64,000 nucleotides of DNA, from contig JABCYZ010000013.1 of assembly GCA_013289955.1 (NCBI GenBank), forward strand, positions 78,003-142,002. The letters run 5' to 3'. This DNA is from Acidobacteriota bacterium (GTDB taxonomy: Bacteria > Acidobacteriota > Terriglobia > Acidiferrales > UBA7541). The translations under genes and the position numbers were made by a program. Below are positions 33,901 to 41,550 of this stretch, piece after piece. Positions within the stretch are counted from its first letter, which is position 1. Every line of letters starts with the position of its first letter. The notes beneath the pieces are model-generated. The model was not told the DNA's origin. It worked only from the letters and a program-made list of their open reading frames with translations, and made no database searches.

Positions 33901-34656
33901 TGACCCGGACTTGATCTGCACTCCGATCGTGCCAGCAGTGGCCTTGCCCGATTCTGCGTCGAAATCCTGCAACGCGATTTTCGCTTCCGCGATCGCGTCA
34001 AGGTTCGGATTTACGACGATAATGCCAAGGATGGGATCCTGGTTATCCGTGCCGTCCAACTCGAAGTTTGTCCCTGAGAAGTGCTGTCCATTCACTTGAA
34101 TCTGCCCGCCGCCCTGGGGGTTTTCTGTGGCGGCGTGGTTGAAGCCCGGCAATTTCTGCGTGCCTGGAGAAAGCAATTCAAAGCTCGTGAAATTGCGATC
34201 GAGAACCGGCAAATCTTCCACATATTTCTGGCTGAACTGGACGTCCACGTCCGCGCGGTCCGTCTGCAGTTGAGGTATGTCGCCCGTGACTTCCACGGTC
34301 TGCGTCACCGCTCCGACTACGAGGCTGGCGTCAACGGTGGCGGCCGTGTCCGCATTGAGAACTACGCTGGGTACTTCCGTTACCTGGAACCCCGTAGCCT
34401 CTATGTGTACCTTGTAGGTGTCCGGAATCAGGTGAGTGACGGAGTAATTTCCGCTTTCATTGGTGGTCGTATCGTAGGCAAAACTCTTGGTCGTCGAAGT
34501 CACGGTTACTTTGGCCCCGACAACCGCGTTGCCTTGAGGATCGGTCACCGTTCCGATAATGCTTCCAAAAACCGCCTGGCCAGACACTCTTGGCGCGTTC
34601 ACCAAAACTATGCAAAACAGAAAAGCCAAACCTAGAACTACCAGTCGCTTTGCCAT
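30916..34656 (-). CDS. TonB-dependent receptor with carboxypeptidase-regulatory-like domain
   Basis: 1246 residues, complete. Signal peptide at about 1-26 (LVVLGLAFLFCIVLVNAPRVSG); carboxypeptidase-regulatory-like domain at about 30-115 (GTVTDPQGNAVVGAKVTVTS, SGNYSVTHLIPDTYKVHI); plug domain at about 130-260 (LPVLDRNFTSFELLSPG, VNGQHFSGTNFELDGTDNQDP, KSGSNDFHGTGFYYYRN); beta-barrel to the end, closing with the aromatic outer-membrane signature QFGVKFIF. The ribosome-binding site AGGAGGGG is strong. It is the likely outer-membrane importer for the fructan genes that follow on the same strand, although a terminator separates them. A winged-helix membrane regulator gene is divergent from it. No SusD-like gene is present. 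Confidence 0.93.
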   Translation of the reverse strand: MAKRLVVLGLAFLFCIVLVNAPRVSGQAVFGSIIGTVTDPQGNAVVGAKVTVTSTTKSFAYDTTTNESGNYSVTHLIPDTYKVHIEATGFQVTEVPSVVLNADTAATVDASLVVGAVTQTVEVTGDIPQLQTDRADVDVQFSQKYVEDLPVLDRNFTSFELLSPGTQKLPGFNHAATENPQGGGQIQVNGQHFSGTNFELDGTDNQDPILGIIVVNPNLDAIAEAKIALQDFDAESGKATAGTIGVQIKSGSNDFHGTGFYYYRNSDQQARDPFTNKPGVPLAPATWKQYGGSIGGPIFKDKLFFFGDYQGTKQIQGITNLYTIPTATVLQTCDPTKNAGGMCDLSQYLNAFGTVNGAPAGQIFDPATGNPLDGTGRTAFPNNMIPVSVLAARNPNIGKVLEEFPTPTSAGVTNNFVSTGSGPFNQYSFDTRIDYSAPHSFQVFGRFSLDYFSLSGLGGLGALGGAGFGPGGLDGSSDVHNYSLATGFTKSFGSNWLTDFRLGWFQYNPLTHYSDANQNPMTGFGFPGLNLGTSETGGLSGFLFTGNGSPSNFGDGLNIGRCNCPLIERERQIQFVNNWTRIQGNHTFKFGADVRYATNLRVPSDNSRTGLLNFDQGDTGDGSAFGLSLATFLLGDVTSFQRFVSTTSDAVGHQWRSFFYGQDTWRMTPKFTLTYGLRWEIYFPEAVTAKDNAGFANLNDGTLLIAGEGGVSDSGDVRNTLKAFAPRVSLAYQLDAKTVLRMGYGRSFDLGVFGSNFGHAVTQNLPVLANQSIEDNNLNPAATNNRSAVFTLSQGPPAYPFSAVLADIGAGTPPGTLPLFGPDGTANPYIRPTIQRLPTIDEWNATVQRQVSPTLNLTVSYVGNKGTHVFAGTGPSYNINEVAVGPGTNMVGCSITPIPAGGCPAADVQLGGFNALLPANERRKFFLNGNPAFTYPGSTYTTPNGTVLPTPPCCSGDVNNYFGNDASNEYEALQLKLEKRISWGLQFLAHYTFSHANAYDSTYYSVNPTVAYGPNPFNRNQVAVVNAIYELPVGRGKRFLSDSGRAMDLLVGGWQISNTTTYGTGLPWTPSISECGEVTDAGPCRPNVLNGQQLSVSPHEVTSGCSSNGPCGLYYFNPVSPLSYSLTPGQVGSNSCSLVRPTSGPFALPACGQIGNLGFDSYRGPHAFYDDMSLSKNFNITERFKAQFRFDAYNVFNHPVLALPGNQCIDCFGAPSAGQITDIEADSAPGAPIGMRQLQFGVKFIF

Positions 34657-35069
34657 CCCACCCCTCCTAGCAGATCCGCTTCCCGCAATTTTCCTGAGAA
34701 TTGCAGCTCCAACCGTCAGAAAGCCAAGCTCCGACTTCGGCCTGAATGGCCAAGTTCCGTGCGCTTTCGATTTGATTGGTTAAGTCTTACGACGGAAAGC
34801 TGAACCCGAACTCGCAATGAACGAGCCAAGTTCAACCGTTAAAGGCACCCCCAAACTGAACTTAGGCGCCCTCGACGTGCGCCTCGCACTAAAGCACCGG
34901 CCTAGAAAGGCTCTCGCACTCCCGCCCCAAACGCACTTACGCGTCGGCACCTATACACAGGCGGATGATGCGGCTATATTGATGCGTACTATTCGTTTTT
35001 TGGCGGGCTCTTAGAAGTCTCAATGCGTCTGATACGGTTACATCCAATAAATGGCCATCTTGCAGATAG
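34657..35069. other. Divergent intergenic region between the TonB receptor and winged-helix regulator
   Basis: 413 bases. The only structure I can point to is the imperfect palindrome at 34685-34704. No clear promoter pair or RNA gene is seen. Confidence 0.5.
34685..34704. promoter_or_regulatory. Imperfect 20-bp palindrome just upstream of the receptor ribosome-binding site
   Basis: GCAATTTTCCTGAGAATTGC pairs at 8 of 10 positions. It lies 29-48 bases before the receptor ATG. It could be an operator or a leader hairpin; the first TonB receptor gene also has a stem-loop in the equivalent place. Confidence 0.35.
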
Positions 35070-36368
35070 ATGCGCGACTTGTTACACTCCTGTTACTCCG
35101 ACGTATCAAGGACCTATGTGACAGACCGGGAGCATCTTCTCGAGCAGATTAACCGGCTCGTTGGCAGCCATGCTTTGCATGGCTCGGAATCGCTTTGCAA
35201 ACTGCTCCGCTATCTGGCCCGTCATGCCGTCGACCACCCCGGCACTCCCATTAAAGAGTTCCAAATCGCTACCGAAGTCTTTGGACGTTCCGCCGATTTC
35301 GATCCCCAGCTCGATTCCATGGTACGTGTCCAGGCCGGTCGCTTGCGCTCCAAACTCACCGAGTATTACAGCTCGGATGGAATAGAAGATCCCATTGTGG
35401 TGGAACTTCCCAAGGGTACCTACGTCCTTTCCTTTCACCATCGCAACTCTGCGGCCGCGAAGTCTCCTTCCGGCACCCTAAACGGGGAACTGGGCAAGGA
35501 AGCTCGGGAGAAAAGCCCGGAGCGCCGATGGGGTACCGAGGTCATTTCGCTTTCCATTTTCCTGGCTGCTGCCATCACTGTCATCGTATGGCTTCTGGCG
35601 ACGCGAACTTCCACTCCGGTGGGTCTCGCGAGCGAGAGCGAACCGGTCCCAGCCGCATTTCGTGTCTTCTGGAAAGGTTTTGCTTCGGGGGCGGAGGAGC
35701 CGTGGGTCGTTTTTAGCAATGCGGCTTTTGTGGGCCGTCCTGAAACGGGCATGCGCTACCGTGATGCCACGCGTGACGCCGGCGCCCCTATCCTCGACCA
35801 CTATACCGGCGTCGGCGAAGTATTGGCGGTCCACGAACTCGATCGCGTTTTCGGCCTCCTCCATCGCCGCATCCGCGTCAAACGCGGGAGCCTCTTTTCG
35901 CTCGACGATGCCAAGAACAACAACCTGATTTTCATTGGTTCGCCGGTAGAAAATCTCTCTCTTCTCGAGATTCCGGGTACTCAGGAATTCTTTTTCGAGC
36001 AGTTTACCTCCGGTCCTCGCAAAGGCGATCACGCCATTATCAACAAACACCCACAACCCGATGAAGGTAAGGAATTCTTTGCCACGCCTTCGGGTGTGCC
36101 GCTAGCCGAGGACTACGCCGTTCTAGGTCTTGTGAGAGGGATGAATCCAGGTCAATCCGTGCTCATTCTCGCAGGGAACACCACGATCGGCACTCAGGCC
36201 GCCGTCGAATACGTGTGCAGGCAAAGCTCCGTGGAAGAGCTGCTCTTGCGGCTTTCCGTTTCGCAGGATGGCGAACTCAAGCCCTTTGAAGCCGTCATTC
36301 GAGTGAAAGTAGCCCGCGGTGTGCCCGTGGAAACAGAACTCGTCGCCATTCGCAAGTCCACCACCTAA
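35070..36368 (+). CDS. Membrane-anchored winged-helix regulator (CadC/ToxR-like topology)
   Basis: 432 residues. Residues about 18-125 resemble the winged-helix domain common in Acidobacteriota (SLCKLLRYLARHAVDHPG, KEFQIATEVFGRSADFDPQ, MVRVQAGRLRSKLTEYY, ELPKGTYVLSF). A single transmembrane helix lies at about 155-177 (SLSIFLAAAITVIVWLLA). The C-terminal 240 residues would be periplasmic and do not match a family I recognise. This layout suits a one-component sensor with a cytoplasmic DNA-binding domain. It is divergent from the large TonB receptor gene and is the natural candidate to control it, by position only. The ATG at 35070 is used; a GTG at 35118 is possible. It is convergent with an ADOP permease. 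Confidence 0.82.
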   Translation: MRDLLHSCYSDVSRTYVTDREHLLEQINRLVGSHALHGSESLCKLLRYLARHAVDHPGTPIKEFQIATEVFGRSADFDPQLDSMVRVQAGRLRSKLTEYYSSDGIEDPIVVELPKGTYVLSFHHRNSAAAKSPSGTLNGELGKEAREKSPERRWGTEVISLSIFLAAAITVIVWLLATRTSTPVGLASESEPVPAAFRVFWKGFASGAEEPWVVFSNAAFVGRPETGMRYRDATRDAGAPILDHYTGVGEVLAVHELDRVFGLLHRRIRVKRGSLFSLDDAKNNNLIFIGSPVENLSLLEIPGTQEFFFEQFTSGPRKGDHAIINKHPQPDEGKEFFATPSGVPLAEDYAVLGLVRGMNPGQSVLILAGNTTIGTQAAVEYVCRQSSVEELLLRLSVSQDGELKPFEAVIRVKVARGVPVETELVAIRKSTT

Positions 36369-36448
36369 GTAGAGATTTTGATGAGTGGTGTCGCCCTGCA
36401 CTTGGTACTGGTTGCATGAGCGAAGCGTAGTCCGTGAAGGCCGTCAGA

Positions 36449-39157
36449 TCATTCGTGTCGCAAGGCCACCATGGGATCGACGCGCGTTGCTCGCCGCGCC
36501 GGAACGTAGCACGCCAGGGCGACAACGACACCAAACAAAATTGGGATGCAGGCAAACGTCCACGGATCTGTTGCGCGCACCCCATAAAGCAGACTTTCTA
36601 AGTACCGCATAGCGCCCGCTGCTACCGCGAGACCAATCACAATGCCAGTCAGCGTAAGTACCAAGCCAAGTCTCCCGGTCAGCCACAGAATTTCGTGCCG
36701 CCGCGCTCCGAGCGCCATCCTTATGCCGATCTCATGCGTCCTCCGCGCGACTCCATAGGCGACAAGTCCGTACAGGCCGATGGAAGCAAGCGTTAGCGCA
36801 AGAAGCCCGAATAGTGCCGATAGGCCCGCTACGAGACGCTCCTGATGGATCGTCCTGTCGATTTCTTCCGACTGAGTCTTCGCCTGAAAAATCAGAAAGT
36901 CAGAGTTAACCCGGCCGACGGAGTCTCGAACCATAGAGATTAGGCCTTTCGGGTCGCGTTGCGTGCGCAGCTCGAACGTAGGCGATCTGTACACAAAAGG
37001 TGTGAAGATCATGGCCCCGACTTCTTTGCGGATGCTCTCGTACCTTGTGTCGCCTACAACACCGATGACCTGAAGGTCAGGATCTTGCGGGCCAAAGTAG
37101 CCCAGCACTCGCCCGAGTGGATCGCCTTTTCCCAAATACCTCCTTACAAAGGACTGGTTGACGATAATGGGCTTCGGCTTGGCTGTCGGTTCAAAATCGG
37201 CCGCTGTGAACGTCCTTCCCGCAAGGAGCGGTATTTCCATCGTTTCGAAGAAGCCCGGCCCGATAGGAAGGAGGTCAGCCCAGAAAGCTGAGGAAGCCGG
37301 TGCGCCCGGGAAGATGAATTGGCCGCTGTCACCGCCGCCACCCAACATGGGCAGTTCCGAATAGCTTGCTGAGCTTACCCCCGGCAGCGCCGCGAAACGG
37401 TTCCGGAGCTCCTGGTTTAGCTTGTCACATCGCGGATCATCGATCTTCAGTCCGCTTGCTGTCATATCTACGCTGAAGACAAGAATATTATTGGCTTTGA
37501 ATCCGGTATCCTCTGTCTCCAGATTACGCACAGAACGTCCCAGCAATCCCGCTCCGAGGAGAACTAAGATCGAAGTCACAACCTGGATAAGGACAAGAGC
37601 CACGCTCAGATGCGCGGACTGTCGGGGAGTTGATCCGGACTGCGCGCCAGTAAGCTTCAGGATCGGAGCAACATCAACGCGGGAGCCGCGAAGAGCGGGA
37701 GCAAGCCCAAAGAGAATGCCCGCTACGGCGCAAACAGCGAGGGTGAAACCGAGAACGTGCCAGTCTATTCCGACGTCGAGCTGGATCGGAACGTAGGAAT
37801 TGGCGGAAAGAAACGCAACCAAGGACCTCGCGCCGAGCTCCGCGAAAAGGATCCCGAGCGCTCCGCCCGCAGCGGCGAGCATAAGGTTTTCCGTCAAGAG
37901 TTGCCGGACGATGCGCAACTGGGGGGCCCCGAGCGCGTTGCGCACCGCCATCTCCTTCTGCCTTGCCGATGAGCGCGCAAGGGTGAGCCCCGCCATGTTG
38001 GCGCATGCGAGCAACAACACGAGCCCGACCACGATCATCAATACGTAGAGTGACTTTGCATATTCCGTGCGCAGAGACGCGAGTCCTTCGGCGGCGCTAT
38101 AGATCGTGATTCGCGGGGTATCATCTGTTTTGAAGATGGCAGCCGGACCAGTTGTCGTGCTGGGGACAAACATCGCGTTCAGTTCTGATTGCACCCGGCT
38201 GTTTGTTACGCCTGGTTTCAGTCGCGCGAGTACATAAAGCCACAATGCATTGGGAGCCGTCCGGCTCGGCGGGTGAGGGTTTAGGATTGGTTCGGCAGCC
38301 AGCGGCGTCCAGAAATCCACCGGGACACCTGGATCAAAATCGGGAAAATCGCGGCCGGTGATGCCCACAATACGGAACGGCTTAAGATTTACAGCTGCCG
38401 TTTTTCCGAGAATGGCCGGATCGGCTCCTAGTTCGTTCCGCCAATAACGGTAGCTGAGGACAATGACCGGCTCAGCGCCGGAGATGTCATCATTGCCGTC
38501 AAGTGTCCGTCCGGCGATTGCCCGGGCACCAAGGGTCGAGAAAAAATCGCCCGAAACATACATGCCCTGCAGCCTCCCGGGGTGGCCTTCGATGCGAACA
38601 ACCGCATTGGCCTTGACGAAAGAAAGCACTCCGGAAAAAACGTCCTGCATCCCCCGAATCTGCTGGAACATCGGATAGGAAAACGAGCAAGCAGTTGTCA
38701 ACGAAGATGTGCCCCCTCGCCCCCACGGGCAGCCGCCAAAACTTGCGAAGTAGATTGTGTTTGGTTCGCTACGCGCCGCCCACTCGAACAGAACGAGTTG
38801 CTGTGGATCGGGCACGGGCAAGGAACGCAGTGCCACCGCATTTATCAAACTGAAGATGGCGGTGTTGGCGCCGATGCCGAGGGCCAGCGTGAGGATAGCG
38901 ACAACGGTGAAGCCAGGAGACTTGCGCAGCACGCGAAGGCCGAAGCGAACGTCCTGGCGGAGGTGATCCCACCAGAGCCAGCGGCGTGATTCGTAGAATT
39001 GTTCCTTCGCCCTCGTGACGTTGCCGAAGGCCCGCCGGGCAGCAATCCGCGCCTCGTCCTCGCTTAATCCCTGTTCACGCAGGCGCTCCGTCTCGAGATA
39101 GATGTGCGCTTCGATTTCCGCGCTGAAATCGGTCGGCTCCCGTTTGCGTCGGAACAT
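36449..39157 (-). CDS. ADOP-type (MacB/FtsX-like) ABC transporter permease
   Basis: 902 residues. N-terminal cytoplasmic prefix (about 1-70, FSAEIEAHIYLETERLREQGLSEDEARIAARRAFGN), then TM1 (FTVVAILTLALGIGANTAIFSLI), a MacB-like periplasmic domain, a FtsX permease core (VLMIVVGLVLLLACANMAGLTLA), a second periplasmic domain and a second FtsX core ending in VPARRATRVDPMVALRHE. The duplicated layout is that of acidobacterial duplicated orphan permeases (TIGR03434-like). No ATPase or membrane-fusion gene is nearby, as is usual for this group, so the partner ATPase must be elsewhere. A strong AAAAGGAG precedes the ATG. The upstream padR-like regulator gene is broken. Confidence 0.92.
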   Translation of the reverse strand: MFRRKREPTDFSAEIEAHIYLETERLREQGLSEDEARIAARRAFGNVTRAKEQFYESRRWLWWDHLRQDVRFGLRVLRKSPGFTVVAILTLALGIGANTAIFSLINAVALRSLPVPDPQQLVLFEWAARSEPNTIYFASFGGCPWGRGGTSSLTTACSFSYPMFQQIRGMQDVFSGVLSFVKANAVVRIEGHPGRLQGMYVSGDFFSTLGARAIAGRTLDGNDDISGAEPVIVLSYRYWRNELGADPAILGKTAAVNLKPFRIVGITGRDFPDFDPGVPVDFWTPLAAEPILNPHPPSRTAPNALWLYVLARLKPGVTNSRVQSELNAMFVPSTTTGPAAIFKTDDTPRITIYSAAEGLASLRTEYAKSLYVLMIVVGLVLLLACANMAGLTLARSSARQKEMAVRNALGAPQLRIVRQLLTENLMLAAAGGALGILFAELGARSLVAFLSANSYVPIQLDVGIDWHVLGFTLAVCAVAGILFGLAPALRGSRVDVAPILKLTGAQSGSTPRQSAHLSVALVLIQVVTSILVLLGAGLLGRSVRNLETEDTGFKANNILVFSVDMTASGLKIDDPRCDKLNQELRNRFAALPGVSSASYSELPMLGGGGDSGQFIFPGAPASSAFWADLLPIGPGFFETMEIPLLAGRTFTAADFEPTAKPKPIIVNQSFVRRYLGKGDPLGRVLGYFGPQDPDLQVIGVVGDTRYESIRKEVGAMIFTPFVYRSPTFELRTQRDPKGLISMVRDSVGRVNSDFLIFQAKTQSEEIDRTIHQERLVAGLSALFGLLALTLASIGLYGLVAYGVARRTHEIGIRMALGARRHEILWLTGRLGLVLTLTGIVIGLAVAAGAMRYLESLLYGVRATDPWTFACIPILFGVVVALACYVPARRATRVDPMVALRHE

Positions 39158-39171
39158 ACGCGTAGCTCCTT

Positions 39172-39453
39172 TTCTTCTGAGGTCCCAGAACCCGTCCGAT
39201 GGCAGCCATCCGCAGCTTCCACACCGTAGTTCCCTTGATGAGTCGTGTGCGGGCTGCGGAGGTCAGTGAGTAAAACCGCGCTTTCCGGTTGAGGCGCGCC
39301 CTGTTCGACCAACAGTTCTTCTTCGGATGTTTCCTGAATCACGCGCGCAATCCTTTGGCCGTGCTGCGATCCAAAGACGAGAGTGCCGGGGATTAACAGG
39401 TCCAGAGTGCCTTGGGGCAGTTCCAGGCGATCCCCAGCTCCTTGGGTAGACAT
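39172..39453 (-). pseudogene. Broken PadR-family regulator gene (internal deletion and frameshift)
   Basis: From the ATG at 39453 the frame reads LELPQGTLDLLIPGTLVFG, then ARVIQETSEEELLVEQG, which is the N-terminal winged helix of acidobacterial PadR proteins. At about 39300 it leaves the family. In a shifted frame just downstream it resumes as RKARFYSLTSAARTRL and WKLRMAAIGRVLG, the usual PadR C-terminus. About 20 residues in the middle (normally the wing segment beginning Ser-Leu-Tyr-Pro-Ala) are missing. The intact homologue at 55137-55478 shows what is lost. It precedes an ADOP permease gene, the usual partner. Confidence 0.78.
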
Positions 39454-39461
39454 TTAACCTC

Positions 39462-39490
39462 AGCATGCCTTCACTCGGGTAAGATGTCAA
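39462..39490 (-). promoter_or_regulatory. Candidate promoter of the broken padR-ADOP unit
   Basis: On the minus strand a consensus -35 TTGACA (39490-39485), 17-base spacer and a poor -10 CATGCT (39467-39462). The padR-like ATG is only 8 bases downstream, so the transcript would be leaderless or nearly so. Confidence 0.4.
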
Positions 39491-39605
39491 CCCAAAAGAA
39501 GAAAAACACACGAAGAGCGGTGATTCCAGAGTTCATTGAAGACTCTTGCCTTATAGAATGGCAGCAGACACTCCGATCACAGGCCCGGGGTCGTGAGTCG
39601 GGAGG

Positions 39606-41417
39606 TTATCGTGGAGCTTCCGGCGCTCTCAAATGCGGGTCCAGTTCCGATGCTTTTTGAAACTCCTTGGCCGCTTCCTCTTTGTTTCCTTTCCGCTCTA
39701 AAGCCAATCCCAGTTGATAGTGTCCGGGAGCATAGCCCGGCAGTGACTGAATGGCTGCGCGAAATTGCGAAATCGCGCCATCCAGATCTCCGGCGTTCAA
39801 GAGCCTGCGTCCGGAGTTCGTCGCGAAAGTCGCCGCCTGTTCACTCGATAAATGCTTCAAAAGCTCCATGCCGGCGCGGCTCTCGGCGGCAGCTCCTTCT
39901 GTGTCCCCCATCTGGCGAAGAACGGCCCCGAGATTCGTGTGCGCCCCGGGAAAATCCGGCTGCAACCGGATAGCTTCTCGCAACGCATCGGCCGCCTGCT
40001 GCAACTCCCCTTTTTGCTTCAGTACGGAACCCAGCGTGTTATACGCCTCCGCATAGTCTGGTCTGGCTTGGATGGCCGCCCGCAGTTCTTCGGCGGCCGC
40101 CGCAAATTCTCCTTGCTGCCAAAGTGTCACGCCAAGTGTGAAGTGAGCATCCGACAGCTTGGGGTCCAGCTCCTCGGCTCTCTTGAACTCTCTGATGGCT
40201 TCAGGCAATCGGTCTTTCATCTTCAGCGCCAGACCGAGGTCATAGTGAAACGTGGCATCTTGAGGCGCAATTTTCAGTGCCGCTTCAAAATGCTCTATTG
40301 CGGCGTCAAAATCCGTTTTCTGCAAATAGGCGGCGCCCAAGTTGCCTTCATAGCCGGCGTCGTTTGGCTTCAATTTCAACGCCGCCTCAAATTCCCGAAT
40401 GCTGTTTGCCGCTTCGGCAATCTGCAGGAGCGCCAGCCCCAGATCATTGTGCGCATCAGGACTCTCGGGCCGAATCTTCACTACTTCCCGAAATGCGGCT
40501 ATCGCGCCTTCTCCATTGCCGGAGCGTTGCAGCAGGATCCCCAACTGTTTTTGCGCGTCGGCATTGCCGGGATCCAGCTTGGCCGCGTATTGGAATTCCA
40601 CCAGCGCCGCGTCCACTGCTCCTTTCGATTTGAGCGTCTGCCCCAGGTAGTAGTGCGCCAGCGAATTGCCTGGCACGAGGCTGGTCGCCGCGCGTAATTC
40701 GGACTCCGCTCCCTCAAGATCTTGTTGCTCTAACCGCAAAACACCGAGATGCAGATGAGCCTGTGCGAATTGCGGCTGAAGCTTCAGTGCCTCAGAAAAC
40801 TCGGCCGCAGCTTCCTCTATTTTCGATCGCTGGACCAAAACCGAACCGAGATCATCGTGCAGTTCCGGCCGGTTCGCTTCGATCGCAATCGCTCTCTTTA
40901 ATTCCTCGATAGCACCGCCAGGATCCCCGGCGTTTAAAAGCACCTGCCCCAAGATGTGGTGCGTTTCCGAATCTTCGGGAGCCAATCGCACCGCTTCGCG
41001 CGCCTCGCTCACCGCACCCGGCGTATCTCCCTTCTGCAGCAGCGCGCGGGAAAGATTCATGTGCGCCTGCGCAAAATCGGGGTTCAAGCCCACTGCTGCT
41101 TTGAACTGCGAAATGGCCGGGTCGGTTTCACCTTGCGCCAGCAAAACCCATCCCAATGAGTTGTGCGCTTCCGGGCTACGCGGAATCAGCTGGAGCGTCT
41201 TTTCAAACGCCGCTCGCGCCCCCGCCAAATCCTTCCGCTCGAGAGCGTCGAGGCCTTGTCTGTAAAGCGAATTTGCAGCCGCGGCGTCCGGGCCAGGCTT
41301 CGAGTTTTTCGTCTGCGCGCGCAGGCCCGCCGGAACCAGGAGAACAGCCAGCAGAAGCGCCCCGGCTTTCAACACTGCCTTCCACCTGCGGCTAAATTTG
41401 AACGAGTACACGTTCAT
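39606..41417 (-). CDS. Exported multi-TPR protein
   Basis: 603 residues from the ATG at 41417, which places a basic segment and a hydrophobic signal (RRWKAVLKAGALLLAVLLVPAGLRAQ) at the N-terminus; an upstream start at 41486 adds residues without resemblance. From about 45 to the end there are about 15 TPRs (e.g. PEAHNSLGWVLLAQGETDPAI, AQAHLHLGVLRLEQQDLEGAE, ATFHYDLGLALKMKDRLPEAI, AEAYNTLGSVLKQKGELQQAA). It is divergent from a CRTAC1 gene with 133 bases between them, repeating the TPR-CRTAC1 neighbourhood seen at 8-14 kb. Confidence 0.87.
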   Translation of the reverse strand: MNVYSFKFSRRWKAVLKAGALLLAVLLVPAGLRAQTKNSKPGPDAAAANSLYRQGLDALERKDLAGARAAFEKTLQLIPRSPEAHNSLGWVLLAQGETDPAISQFKAAVGLNPDFAQAHMNLSRALLQKGDTPGAVSEAREAVRLAPEDSETHHILGQVLLNAGDPGGAIEELKRAIAIEANRPELHDDLGSVLVQRSKIEEAAAEFSEALKLQPQFAQAHLHLGVLRLEQQDLEGAESELRAATSLVPGNSLAHYYLGQTLKSKGAVDAALVEFQYAAKLDPGNADAQKQLGILLQRSGNGEGAIAAFREVVKIRPESPDAHNDLGLALLQIAEAANSIREFEAALKLKPNDAGYEGNLGAAYLQKTDFDAAIEHFEAALKIAPQDATFHYDLGLALKMKDRLPEAIREFKRAEELDPKLSDAHFTLGVTLWQQGEFAAAAEELRAAIQARPDYAEAYNTLGSVLKQKGELQQAADALREAIRLQPDFPGAHTNLGAVLRQMGDTEGAAAESRAGMELLKHLSSEQAATFATNSGRRLLNAGDLDGAISQFRAAIQSLPGYAPGHYQLGLALERKGNKEEAAKEFQKASELDPHLRAPEAPR

Positions 41418-41510
41418 TCTCGTAGAAAGCCTCAAAGAAAAAGGCCCGCATGAAAAATTCCTTCCGCTTTGCCAGTGAGCGTCCAACAGCGATTCCTCTC
41501 GCGCTCCGCC

Positions 41511-41539
41511 TTGACCCCGCTAAACCCGCACCTTAGTAT
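41511..41539 (+). promoter_or_regulatory. Candidate promoter of the CRTAC1 gene at 41551
   Basis: TTGACC (41511-41516), 17-base spacer, TAGTAT (41534-41539). The ATG follows 11 bases later, leaving a leader of only a few bases and no clear Shine-Dalgarno. Confidence 0.45.
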
Positions 41540-41550
41540 GCCAAGAGTTC

